Assembly (NCBI GenBank): GCA_963921935.1 | Contig: OY998176.1 | Location: forward strand, 143,140,305 to 143,204,304 | DNA length: 64,000 nt | Source of the DNA: Galeruca laticollis | Taxonomy: Eukaryota; Arthropoda; Insecta; Coleoptera; Chrysomelidae | Direction: 5' to 3' | In this document: positions 9,301-19,590 of the stretch, in pieces | How positions within the stretch are numbered: the first letter of the stretch is position 1 | Layout: every line of letters starts with the position of its first letter | The notes under the pieces: model-generated | The model's input: the letters and a program-made list of their open reading frames with translations, nothing else | Database searches by the model: none | Told to the model about the DNA's origin: nothing | Translations under genes and position numbers: made by a program

Positions 9301-12300
9301 GATAATTAAAATAAACAGATTTGACAAGAAAATAGAGTGAAATGAATAGGTCACAACTGAACAATTTAAAAAGAAGTACCAAAACGCAAATACACCGATC
9401 TTCTACCAATGATGCATTATATAGTGTTAAGAAAAACAAAAATAAGGATATTCCAACACAATGAGTAGTGTGAATAAAAAATAAGTTTTTACTTGAAGTA
9501 AGTATTAAGTTTTAGCATCAGCATAAACTTTAGTTTCAACTATAAGTCCTAGCATTTGCTGAAAACTGTTTAAAATAATTTGGTCAACAGTTAGTGAACT
9601 GTAGAACACTATGAAATTGAAATAACTGTTTTCAACTAAACTTTTGTTACTAGTTAAATAGAACAATTCTTGAAAATTGACATTTACAACAAGTAGCTGG
9701 TTCAGATCGGAATACTACGTTATTAGTTGTTTCCAATACGCGAGATTAGTGTGATGTCACAATTTGAAACTGTATCCAAACAAAAATGTTTGCCACAGGA
9801 ATTTTCATTTGAGTGTAGTTTTTCATTATTTAAGCGTTTCATACGTGTTTTTGAAAGGAATAAATTGTTGAAGAGTAAGTAGTCGTGTCTACTCAATATA
9901 AAAAATAATAGTTTTGATAATTTAAGTTATCCCGCAATCCATATTTTTGATTTTAAAAGCTATACTTGAGGTTATGTTTACTGGATTATTTGATTAATGT
10001 GAAAATATAAGATAAATAATAGTGATTGTTTGTTCTAGTGTCATCAAAACATGTTTCATCATTCTCTTTAACCCTTTTTAATGATAATATGAGCTTGTTA
10101 GTGAAAAATGCTTAATTGAAGTGAAGTGTCCTTTCAAGTATCCGAATGACGAAAAATTAAAACCACTCTCAAGATACAGGAATTACATGATTCATTTTAA
10201 TGAAAATATATTAGTGATAATTGAAAAATATAACTATTATCACCAGATACAAGGTGCATTACATATTGCATGAGAGGACATGTGCTACCTATTTAATATT
10301 ATCAATACCAAGTGACATTATTGTGGGAATTGCTCAACATCAAGAATGGAAGAAAAATTTACAAGTTTGAATAACATTCTACCTTTACAAATTTGTACCA
10401 TTTATATTAACATAATAAAATGTTTTCATAAATATAAATTTTGATTTGTTTTGTGCTAAGAAAATTAAATTCAGGAAACGTTGCAAATTTACATGATTGA
10501 AAATATGCCATTTAGTCTGAAAACTCAGAACATCATGTCACAACTTTGCCTCAATCAAATCATGTTTGTACGAGGTTCATAGTTTCTGTTGGTTGCTTTC
10601 AAATTTTATTTGATCTGTAGGCTCTTTTTTCAACTAAATGTGTAAACATATTCAATTTTATCAAAAAAACAAATAATATAAATAAAAACGTTTCCAAATT
10701 TCTTTATTACACAGAAAAATATTTACTTGTAATACAATGGTTTACAGTTAATAGAAAGAGGAAAGTAAGGTACAATGTGGAATTTCAATTTAAAATAGCA
10801 AACGTTTAAAAAATCAAACAAAGCAACTTATAAAAAATGTAAAGCGATAGATGTGTAATGACAAATAATAATGTAGATATATGTTATAGGGAGATCGATA
10901 TATACAGTACAAAATCAAACATACAATGAACACGTACAAGCTTGCTTCTACCTTGTTTGCAAAGATTGATCATGTACAAAAACATAGTTGGCTAATTTTC
11001 TTTTCTCCGTCCATAAAATGACAGCTACACAAAAAGCTCCGGGATCTGGATCTATTGTTCTACAAATATTGTATAAACTCACAAAATAAAATGTGATATT
11101 TATCATTATGTAGGTACCTTGTCAGCTTCATCCATTTGCTTCTTACTTTTGGATCCTTTGGAAATTTATAAAACTTACAGTTCTCTCTGACATTATAATG
11201 CTTACAGCCTGGTGGCCAGGACAGTACCATTATTCTTTATGTGAAGAAACCTGAAATTAGATAATACAGATAGAAAAATAATTGAAACAATTGTATTTCA
11301 TAAGTTTATAATAGCATGTTTAGGTTAGATAACTCTTTTATTAAAATTATATTGTTATACATACCTATTTTGGCTGGAATCGAATATATCTCTTTGTAAA
11401 AATCTTAGTGTATATCTAAATGCCTAAATCAGCAGTTATATTCAAAATATAAAGGAATAATCTCTGGTCCAAAATCACACCAATGGTATCTAAATGGCTA
11501 GTTATGTTTGTTTGGATACAAAATTGACATAACCTAAGATTATGACGTCACCACTAATAGCGTGTATAGAATTCAATTTGACGCATTCATATCGCGCACT
11601 CACTTTATCATGCACAGTTGCCAAGCTTATTTTTAAATAGCTAAAACAAATAACATCGCTTCACAAAAAGTTTCAACATAGCCCCGCCATTGAAGGACAT
11701 CTTCAATAGTCCATATGGCGATCATTTCTTGAAGAGGAAGGGGAAACAAATGACGAGTTGATCTTCGTATGATTCCTTTATTTTATAATGCGACCTAAAG
11801 TCCAATTAGAAGGAAATGAAGCATAATTTCGAATAAGAACTAGTGTTCCAATTGCAAGTGAAGATGGAGGTTCTTTTCAGTTATATTGTTTGTGCAGCTG
11901 GGTGATATATTTCTGGAAAATATGTTCCATAATAGCTGCTAAATGTATTGAACATATTGTAGGCTTGAAAATCTTTTTACTGATGGTTAAGGTCTGGGCT
12001 AGGTGGTGATGTAATTATACATCCGATCAAAAAATAGGAACGAGTTATAGGATGTAAATCAGTGAGATCTTTAGACATCGCAAAAAGATGTCTTGAATTC
12101 AGTATTCCTTCAATATGAATTAAGAGTGAATTGAATTCCTCAAATATTTAACTATTTCATATTAGTATTCGTTTCAAATGGTATTTAGTGGATTTTTTGG
12201 CAGCTTCCCACAGTCCGCCAAAGTTGAGAGAATATGGTGGAATAAAATTCCACACAATACCTTCATTGGCAGCGTAATTGAATATCTTTGTTTCATTTTT

Positions 12301-15300
12301 TGGTAAAAAAGTACCTAATTCCTTTAGCTCCGATAAAATTTGATCCGTTATCCGAAAGAACTTGAGATGGAAGACCCCGTATAGAAGGAAATCGTCGTAA
12401 ACATTGTATGAAATTCTCAGAGACCAATTCTAGATGCTAAAAAAATGGTAAAGTCATTACCATTTTTTCAATATATTGTAGAATTATTTAGAAATAGTTA
12501 GTTTCATTTGAAAAAGTAATATGAGTAGTTTCCACAGCGTAAGGATCGAAACATAAAGGTTCTAGATGCAATGATTTTGTATAAAAACAAATAAATATAC
12601 ATATACAGTGCCTGTCTAAAGTCTCCCCCCCTATCTATTTCATAAACTATAGAACTTAGATCAATAATTGTTTGGGTACAAATGCAACTTTTTTTATAGT
12701 ATTGCGTGACGTCATGCAGCCGCCATTTCGTTAGATAATTTTAAATGACAACGTTAATGTCGAAATTAATAGTTTATTATATACAAATTTATGAATGTTT
12801 GAACTTCGATGGTTTTCAGAACGGAAGATAAATAAGAACTTAATGATTCGAGAACGTTATGTTTCGACTTGGTGAGTACGCACTTGCTCGTACAGCAACT
12901 AAATAACGATATGCTAGACTTAGTAACTCTGACTTTTTGAATTTGAGTGAAGTTTTCTTCGATATGTAACGACGACTCACTGAATTTAAGTAATGGCTAC
13001 TTCGTAATGTAATGATGACTCTTCGTGATGAACTGAGCTGAGTGTTGAAGTGACTTCGATGTTAAGTGATGAGCTCGAAAACTAATTAAGAAACGAAATG
13101 TTTGACTTAATTGCGGTGAAACGATGTGTTTCGACTTAAATTACACTTAGAACTTTAGTTTCGACTTTGTTGCACAACTTAAGGATCCGGTTCACTATTC
13201 AACCAACTAACTCGTTAATAATGTAACCGATAACTTACTAACCGATTGCGTAACTATGTGATAACTGCTTAACTAAGTGTGAATGCTTCTTGAATGAGTG
13301 TTCAACCCACTTCGTTGTTGAGTATTGAACTGATTTCTTCACGTTGTAAGACGTGTTCAATAGAAATCTCCAAGGGGCGTGTTTACACGTGAATTAGGGT
13401 GATTATTGGCAGTATCATTTGACTTGCCAGACCATTGACAAGAATCAACAATGGACGACTCCAATAGATATTTCAATCATTTTTGAAAAGTGATGCCGTC
13501 CTATTCTAACCTTTCAAGTTCAAGTTCAAATACAATGTGACAATAAATATTTTACGAACTTTAAAATGTGCTATATAGTTTGCTCCAAGCAATACCATTT
13601 TACGGCGTTTACAATTCCATTAACACAAAAAAATAATAGACTGAAACGAGACATCTTCCTAAATTTTTAACTATAGGATTTCAAATACAATGCGACGAAT
13701 TTCACAAGGTAATATTTCGTTTGCTCTAACAATACTACCTTACAAATAATAGTACGAAGCTTGATATTTTGGCAATATCAAACAAAGCTACAAATGAAGT
13801 AAATTTACCCTTTCAATGTACAAATATACCGAAAGGATACAAAAAGATCTAAAAATACTTTAACACGTTTTTACAATGCTACCAAATAAAATGAATTTAC
13901 GCTTTGAATGTATAACTACTATGGCGAAAATAAGCAAAGAGAATTTCATATCTACAAATATTTTATTCGTTTTAAAAAAAGTACCGTAGTCTATACAATT
14001 CAAGACTTCCAAATCTTGAACCAATACGGTTTTCAACTACAGATAGAGAAAAAACACCCGATAGGTTTTTTGTAGCTCTATTCAAGATCTTTCCAACAGT
14101 ATTCAACATTTGAGATATTTGGTGTACCCTTGTGGAGTTATAGCCAAAATAAGTGGTTCATCCTTTGATTTTTTTTCGTTTTTCAAGTTTTTTCCAATTT
14201 ATACTGTTTTTGACCACATATCAAAATTATTGCAAGAAAAAAAATTCCTTAAATACTGCGTACCTCTAACAAATTATTGAAAAAATTGCAAAAGCACGCA
14301 TTATAAAAGATGTGATATCAAATCATATGTCGTATAGGGTGACACAAGTAATATATCTAATTACACTATTTTTAAAATAAAGGTAATCTATGGCTACATA
14401 TTCACATTTCATTCCTTATTAATTTGAAAGTGTTAAATAGTTCATGTACTTGCATTCAGCCCTGTTTAAATATTGTTAGTGTTTGTTTGAAGCTGACTTT
14501 TTTCTTATCTTAAATTTTACCAAAAATCGTTAAAATTTCTGTATATATTTTAGACGGACGTGCAAATTAGGAACCATTCAGTTCATATTACCAAAAATAT
14601 ATTTATTAGTACTATCAATACACGTAACAAAGAATGGGTAAGGCCGCCACTGTAAATATGTAGCCATAGCTTACCTTTATTTTAAAAAGATTATGAGTAG
14701 ATCACGAACTTAGGATCCATGGACTTCTAATAGTATATATTTCCCATATATCCGAAATGACTCCTCACTTTGCCTACACATGGCCGCCATGTTGTGCTAA
14801 TTTTGAGTTGGTATTAAGAAGCTACAGTTCATAAGTGTTTTCTTAATATTGAGGATTGAACGTTGGTTGGTTGCGCGAAATAATTGACAGCATAATATAA
14901 TTGATTAACCAATGAGAATTTAGCTGGATGAACTTTTACGACATTTTCGTTCTGTCAATTTCTGTTTCCTTTGTCTCGTTGTTGGGTTGTTGCAATATGA
15001 TTTGTGACAGCGTCAGGAGTGGCATCAGGTCACATTTCGCAATTTTCGCATTGCATTTGATTGAGTTAAGCGCAGATTATATATTGTATTCGTGTTTTTT
15101 ACTCATTAATAGTGGTTATTTACATTTTGTTAGTAGTGTTATTTTAGTATGGTAGTTAATAGTATAGTGTTATTTGTAAGATCTAGAACTCTAGGAGACT
15201 AGGTACAAACTGTGCTAAACGCCTTCCTATTTTGCACGAGGTTGCTCTAACGCTACTTACGTTTCTCGTTTGAAAGAGAGTGTAACATTTCATAAGTAAG

Positions 15301-18300
15301 TTATATGATTTTTTTGTATCTAAGTTTTACATTTTACATTTGCCATTTTTCTCCAATTTGTAGATTTCCTAGTGACAATATGGTTAAAAGCAGTGGCGTA
15401 ACTAGGATGAAGCTCTGGGGGGGGGGGGTGTTTTGGGAAATCTGGGTATCGGATTTTTTTTCAAATTTTAAGCCCCTAAAACTGCGTTTTAGCTTTGTTT
15501 TTCTTATAAAAGTATAGCCTACAGTTCATAGCTTTTCGCACATTTCAATAAAGTATAGGTTGCTGTGATTATGTATTAGATTTTTTTCATTTTTAGGGTT
15601 CGGGGGGGAGGGGGGGTGTTCTATCCCCGAACATTTTGCACAAACCAATTTTGAAATGGCAGGCGAACGGAAACGTTTAAGAAAAGGAACAATTTCAACT
15701 CTAAAACCACCTCAATGTTTTGAAGTAGAATCACCTGGAGAAAATCTATTTACCTTGCTCACCTCCACCTACATTTTAAGATTTAGGATGCAATGTCACA
15801 AATCTTATATATCTGAAACCATACTTTTACCATCCCATTATTCACCAGCGAGTCTATGAATTATTAGATGTTTGCCACATGTTGAAGCTTATTAGAAATA
15901 ATTGGGCAAATATATTCAAGAGATCAAATGTTTTATTTTTAGGTGAACACTGTCGCTCAGACTTTGAGTAGTAGTGTTGCAGATGCACTTGAATTTTTGA
16001 GCAATACTTTACATCTCTATGATTTTAAGGGAGTCAAACCCCCAGTACATTTCATAAGAAATATTGACAAGTTATTTGACTTAAATTCAAGGAATTTATA
16101 TGGAAAGGTTATGAAAACTCCAATGCAAGAAAAAAATGAAGCTACCTGGAAACCAGTTGTGGAAGAAATATTGGTATATACGGAAAACTGCAAAATCCAA
16201 ACTAGCAGGTTGTTGTAAACTACGGAAAAGAATACCATTTCTGGAATTTATTGTTTCGGAAAACTCTCTAGTGAGTATTTTTGAATATGAAGTAGTGACC
16301 AAGAAAACTTTACTATTTTTGTTGACTTATAAGTTCAGCCAAGACCACTTTGAGCTATTTTTCTGCAACGTAAGGTAAGTTTGTTGATTTGAATCATGTA
16401 TAACTCAATCATTTTTAATTTATGTGTACTCGTTCTACATTTAACTTTATTTTCAGATTTCGAACTGGATGGATCAATAATACAAATGCACAACAGTTTA
16501 TGTACACACATAAAAGGCTACTAGTAGATCAGGACGTAAGATCTATTACAGGAAACTGCCTGGCACAAGATCAAACTAATATTCGAGTTGTCTCCAGTAA
16601 GAAAGAGAACATATCAATAAGTGACATACATACATTCAAGAAATACTGAAATAGATGATGTGGAAATATATAATGAAATTTTATATTTCTTTTTACCACC
16701 AAATTTAGGCGAACATGTAATATCATACATCAGTGGGTTTGTGGTCAGATCATTATTAAAATAAAAAAAAATATAAAATGTCAGCCATGTGCAGAATCCC
16801 TGTATATGCCATAAACGGAGGATCCGGACACATCCTTGGCATATTTAAATTTTATTGATCAAGGACGGTTATTTATTCCTTCCAAAATTGTCTAACATAT
16901 GTAAGATAATTTCATAAATGTACTTTTGAAAGAAGGTGAATATTTATTTGAGCAAGAAAATATTTTTGGTTATTTGGAGCATTTTGATTTGTCAGAAATA
17001 ACAGAAACTCCACATAGGCGAACATTAATCAAACAAATTATTAGATGTTATGGTTCGATTAGACTAAGTAAGTGTAAAAGGAAAGAATATTCGTCAAATC
17101 TTTAACAAATTAGTTATTCACATACATCAATAACATTCAAAATATCTCCTTTAACTGTTGTTTTATTTATTTCCTGATTAAATTTGAATGAGAATTTTAA
17201 TATTTTCAAAAATAAAGGCACTTAATTCTTGCAAAAAATTAATATATTTTTAAAATCCTCGTACATGAATAAAATAAATTGATTTTACTTCAGGTTTTGG
17301 TCCATGCATAACTTTTTATAAATAAAAACTTCTTAAAATTTATAAAATGTTTTCCATGATTTCAACTTAAGTAGATACACTATATGCAGTAACTAGTATA
17401 AATAATAGAGTATACTTAAAATTTGACTTTTTTCTTCCACCTTTTCATATTTTCCGATCCTATGACATCTATCACAACTGGCAAATAAAACACTTCAAAT
17501 GATTCCTGATTTATTCCTTAAATCGGTCCTGTACGAATCATGTGACTCAGGCCGGCCAACTTAAAATTAGCACAACATGGCGATCATTGTAAAGGATCTA
17601 ACCGAATATCCGATAAGTAGTCCAGGGATCGTAAGTTCGTGGAGTAGATAGTACTTGTGTCACCTTATACATCCAATGATTTGATATCACATCTTTTATA
17701 AGGGGTGTACTTGCGCCACCTATTTTTTACCTCCAAAGAGGTTTCTGGACTGTTATTACATTACATTTATTAATTATTTTTTTGAGCAGTATTAAGTTGT
17801 TCCTATTACTGTTGGCGTTATTGATTGGGAACTCTATTTCAAAATTCATTTATTAAAATTTAGTAAATTAAATTAAATTCACTAATTTATAAATAAATAG
17901 GTTTTATTTATTGATTAGCCTATAATAATTGTCTTTTGGAGTAGCAATAACTCATTCCTACTACTGTTAGTATTAGTGCAACAAAGTAATATCTGTGTAC
18001 ACCTGGCTACGAAGATGTTGCGGCCAAGTGTACAATGGCAACCAAAACTTTTCAAGTTCTATACATCGAATGCTGCAAAATGGATTACAATTTATTTTAA
18101 CATATGAATAAAATTATTTTCAATAAAAAATTAATTATATTTGAATTAAACATCGTGAGGAAAATTTTGATAGACAAGCAGGCAAAAATGTATTCTGTTA
18201 TTCGTTTTATGAAAAAAATAGATACATAGTAATCTCGCAGTTGGATCTCGTACTACAGCATACCATGGTGATTATTCCAAAAATGAAATAAAATGATAAG

Positions 18301-18459
18301 CCGTTTCGAGTAAGAGTTGTTAACAAAATTAACATCCTTATATAGAATATAAACATTACTTGATAAAAAAAGAAAAGTAAAACATACAGACACATATACA
18401 TAATTTAAAACCTTACCCAGAACAGCGAAAAGTACTGTTGTCAAGACGAGTTTGTTCAT
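6349..18459 (-). CDS. DUF1397 / 27-kDa hemolymph glycoprotein-like secreted protein, gene A
   Basis: Five exons on the minus strand: 18417-18459, 9101-9255, 8808-9030, 8349-8466 and 6349-6481. All introns are GT-AG and the joined frame gives 223 residues. Residues 1-19 form a signal peptide (MNKLVLTTVLFAVL, then AFVNA). A serine/acidic stretch follows, then a possible N-glycosylation site at Asn40 (NIT) and the DUF1397 region with 12 cysteines (58, 75, 87, 97, 108, 132, 146, 158, 179, 188, 197, 221). Secretion into hemolymph is known for the family; the molecular role is not established. The start is chosen because the signal exon joins exon 2 in phase exactly as in paralogue gene B. Intron 1 is 9.2 kb and filled with TEs; intron 4 (1.9 kb) holds a Merlin-like element. 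No frame damage is seen. A TATA box lies 63 bases upstream of the start codon. Confidence 0.88.
6913..8334 (+). mobile_element. Merlin-like DNA transposon in intron 4 of gene A
   Basis: 1422 bp flanked by an exact 8-bp duplication ATGAGGAT (6905-6912 and 8335-8342). The ends are about 31-bp inverted repeats sharing GTTTCGTTTAGC with five mismatches overall. Repeated TTCCGCGGAAA-type motifs occur at about 7137, 7951 and 8228. An 8-9 bp duplication fits Merlin, hAT or P elements; the encoded fragment favours Merlin. The right end lies against the splice donor of gene A exon 4. Confidence 0.8.
7392..7657 (+). pseudogene. N-terminal exon of a Merlin-type (IS1016) transposase
   Basis: The frame from ATG 7392 gives about 88 residues ending at a plausible donor (AAG then GTACG). 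Visible features are a GLLHGLL helix, cysteines at spacings like a zinc-binding region (KRPLCK; IYCCSKSAKC) and a KNTWF motif. This order resembles the Merlin/IS1016 N-terminus. No DDE catalytic region was found in the remaining element, so it is probably non-autonomous. Family assignment is tentative. Confidence 0.45.
9739..11565 (-). mobile_element. Decayed THAP-domain (P-type) element in intron 1 of gene A
   Basis: Bounded by imperfect inverted repeats sharing ATTAGTG, a GA(T/C)GTCA stretch and TGTATCCAAACAAA (left 9739-9787, right about 11504-11565). The only coding trace is a two-exon THAP domain on the minus strand (10970-11230). About 1.2 kb between the THAP exons and the left end shows no transposase. 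No clear target duplication was found. Confidence 0.5.
10970..11230 (-). pseudogene. THAP zinc-finger domain fragment
   Basis: Two exons, 11118-11230 and 10970-11051, join in frame through a GT-AG intron. The text begins MVLSWPPGCKHYN and continues NCKFYKFPKDPKVRSKW and FLCSCHFMDG. This is the C2CH pattern of a THAP DNA-binding domain (Cys, Cys, FP, W, then C-x2-C-H-F). It ends at a stop after about 64 residues, so only the DNA-binding part remains. THAP domains are typical of P-element transposases and proteins derived from them. Confidence 0.65.
11777..12437 (-). pseudogene. BEL/Pao integrase C-terminal remnant
   Basis: On the minus strand, broken frames read SDNGSNFIGAKGI near 12330-12370 (integrase core Asp). 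ANEGIVWNFIPP and LNFGGLWEAAKKS follow (12180-12290). Further on are a LNSRHLF motif and a PSNWTLGRII motif. This order is that of BEL/Pao integrases. Several frameshifts and stops are present. Neither LTR was found nearby, so this is a fragment left in intron 1 of gene A. Confidence 0.7.
12438..14287. other. Unassigned repeat-like intronic sequence
   Basis: No gene seen. 12750-13400 is rich in short recurrent words (ACTTCG, AACTTA, GTGATGA) and unlike the surrounding A/T runs; it could be a decayed LTR or satellite-like sequence. A Tc1-like terminal word (ACAGTGCCTGTCTAAAGTC) occurs near 12605 without a matching partner. 12510-12560 resembles the Penelope-associated tail seen at about 61040 and 62760. 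Confidence 0.4.
14368..14690. mobile_element. MITE inside the left arm of the P-like element
   Basis: About 323 bp with near-identical inverted ends of about 37 bp: TTTTTAAAATAAAGGTAA then CTATGGCTACATATT, reversed at 14651-14688. It separates two parts of the left arm that are contiguous in the right arm (17640-17660), so it inserted after the host element. No coding content. Confidence 0.75.
15390..15640. repeat. G-rich short interspersed fragment
   Basis: GCAGTGGCGTAACTAGGATG is followed by a run of 12 G at about 15418, with a second G-rich tract at 15602-15617. The GTGGCGTAACTAGG word plus a poly-G tract looks like a small interspersed element. It lies in the P-like element, where the 5' part of the transposase would be expected. 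Confidence 0.35.
15943..17103 (+). pseudogene. P-type (THAP9-like) transposase C-terminal half
   Basis: Exon 15943-16374 follows an acceptor (TTTTTAG). It reads SVADALEFL, then KLFDLNSRN and, after a frameshift near 16205, FLLTYKFSQDHFELFF. A donor (GTAAGT) at 16375 leads to exon 16457-16649, with GWINNTNAQQF and HKRLL. Broken text to about 17100 (KCQPCAESLY; GRLFIPS) matches the P-transposase tail. The order fits the region from the GTP-binding insertion through the last catalytic part. THAP and leucine-zipper parts are missing upstream. Stops and frameshifts make it non-functional. Confidence 0.75.
17717..18416. other. Intron 1 of gene A, remaining part
   Basis: AT-rich sequence between the P-like element and the signal-peptide exon. 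No gene, repeat pair or regulatory site could be supported. Confidence 0.6.
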
Positions 18460-18521
18460 TTTAAGTTTTGATTGCTGGAAACAATGAGCTTGTTATGCCT
18501 TTGTAGTATATTTAGTGCTGT

Positions 18522-18529
18522 CTTATATA
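18522..18529 (-). promoter_or_regulatory. TATA box of gene A
   Basis: TATATAAG on the minus strand, 63 bases upstream of the gene A start codon. This predicts a start site near 18495 and a 5' UTR of roughly 35 bases. Gene B has TATAAAA at a similar distance. Confidence 0.6.
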
Positions 18530-19081
18530 TTGTTATGGTATGATAAGCAAAAATTAAATAATTGATAAATGACTGTTATGCACTCTGTGGTGAATTAAAA
18601 GATAAAGATACATTTTTGGTTGATAAAATTTTGTAAATTAGTTGCTACTTTGTTGTAGATTAATTAACTGGATGATATAAAAACCATTAAGTAATTGTAA
18701 ATTATATTAAATATTTTCTGTTCAGTGTGGACTAGCCAAATGGATTAAATTCAGATGACAACTGCAACCCCTAAATATTCAAATTGGAAATAGCGACTTG
18801 TAATACTTCATTTGAAAGGTGTTTTTATTTTATCTTTAAAACTGTTTTGAATTACATTGCAGAAATTAACAAGAAAAAAGACAAGTTTCTCCAGCATACG
18901 AAATTCGTTACATAAAAAAAAACTGAATATGAATAAATAACGCCATTCCAAGAAGATAATCTAATAAAATAAAAAAGCCATTATCAATGCAACATATGTT
19001 CAAAATAAACGCATACAACAGGTGTGCAATATATAGGCTCATGGACGTTATAGTATAAAGTCTGGCATTTATATATGATAG
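18530..19081. other. Upstream region of gene A
   Basis: AT-rich spacer between the gene A promoter and the 3' LTR of gypsy copy 2. No feature seen. Bases 19078-19081 (ATAG) may be a mutated copy of the ATAT target duplication. Confidence 0.5.
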
Positions 19082-19448
19082 TATAAGGTTTTTCTAATTT
19101 ATTTAAACAGCAAACGGGTGGGATAAACTTTAAACACTCGGTGGGTTCACTTATTTAATTCATTAAACACTACACTATTCACTAATTATATACACAGTAT
19201 ATTCACTTAAACTAATGTATATTCACTTATTTACTTGTTTATCTCACCATGTCAAATTATCAACTAAACTTATCCGCTGATCGGTCCTCTCGCATTTTCT
19301 AGATAAGACTGGTCACAAATACAATGTTTAGATAAGATAATCGTAAACAGTTATAAAAAAACCTGCGTATCCGCCGTGATTTTAATTTTCATACCTGGCT
19401 TAGACAGAGTCGGATTTATGGTCTATACCAGTATGCTGTTTCATAACA
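19082..19448 (-). repeat. 3' LTR of gypsy copy 2 (367 bp)
   Basis: On the minus strand it starts TGTTATGAAACAG at 19448 and ends near 19082. It lacks about 90 bases present in the right-hand LTR (the part at about 27130-27205), which accounts for its shorter length. Confidence 0.85.
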
Positions 19449-19590
19449 TTACCCACTCCTTAAATGGAAGTTCCTCCTGGAACTTTTGTGTACCCGAGAC
19501 TGGATGTTTGAATCGGCAACTTGTCCCATTTCTACACTTTCTGATCTTATGGAAATAGCAGGGCACCGTCTTCATCGGATACTGATAACT
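19449..19590 (-). pseudogene. CCCH zinc-finger end of gypsy copy 2
   Basis: The frame reads YQYPMKTVPCYFHKI, then a C-x7-C-x5-C-x3-H finger (19504-19560), then a short tail to the LTR. In copy 1 this follows the macrodomain without a break; here it is displaced 2.5 kb by the Sola-like insertion. CCCH fingers usually bind RNA. In a retroelement it might bind the element transcript, which is inference. Confidence 0.7.

Larger units (their letters stand above)
14288..17716 (+). mobile_element. P-element-like transposon with long terminal inverted repeats
   Basis: The left arm (14288-14811) and right arm (17553-17716) are inverted repeats sharing GATGTGATATCAAATCAT, GGTGACACAAGT, CACGAACTTA and CATGTTGTGCTAATTTT. 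The left arm is lengthened by a 323-bp MITE. Between the arms lies a decayed P-type transposase (15943-17103, + strand). No target duplication could be fixed. The element sits in intron 1 of gene A, opposite to the direction of the gene. Confidence 0.7.

Noticed and set aside
12600..12660. Tc1-like terminal repeat
   Set aside because: The word resembles a Tc1 end, but no matching inverted end, TA pair or transposase was found nearby.
18207..18459. Short membrane-protein-like minus-strand frame
   Set aside because: Only the first 43 bases are coding (signal-peptide exon of gene A); the rest is intron read-through.
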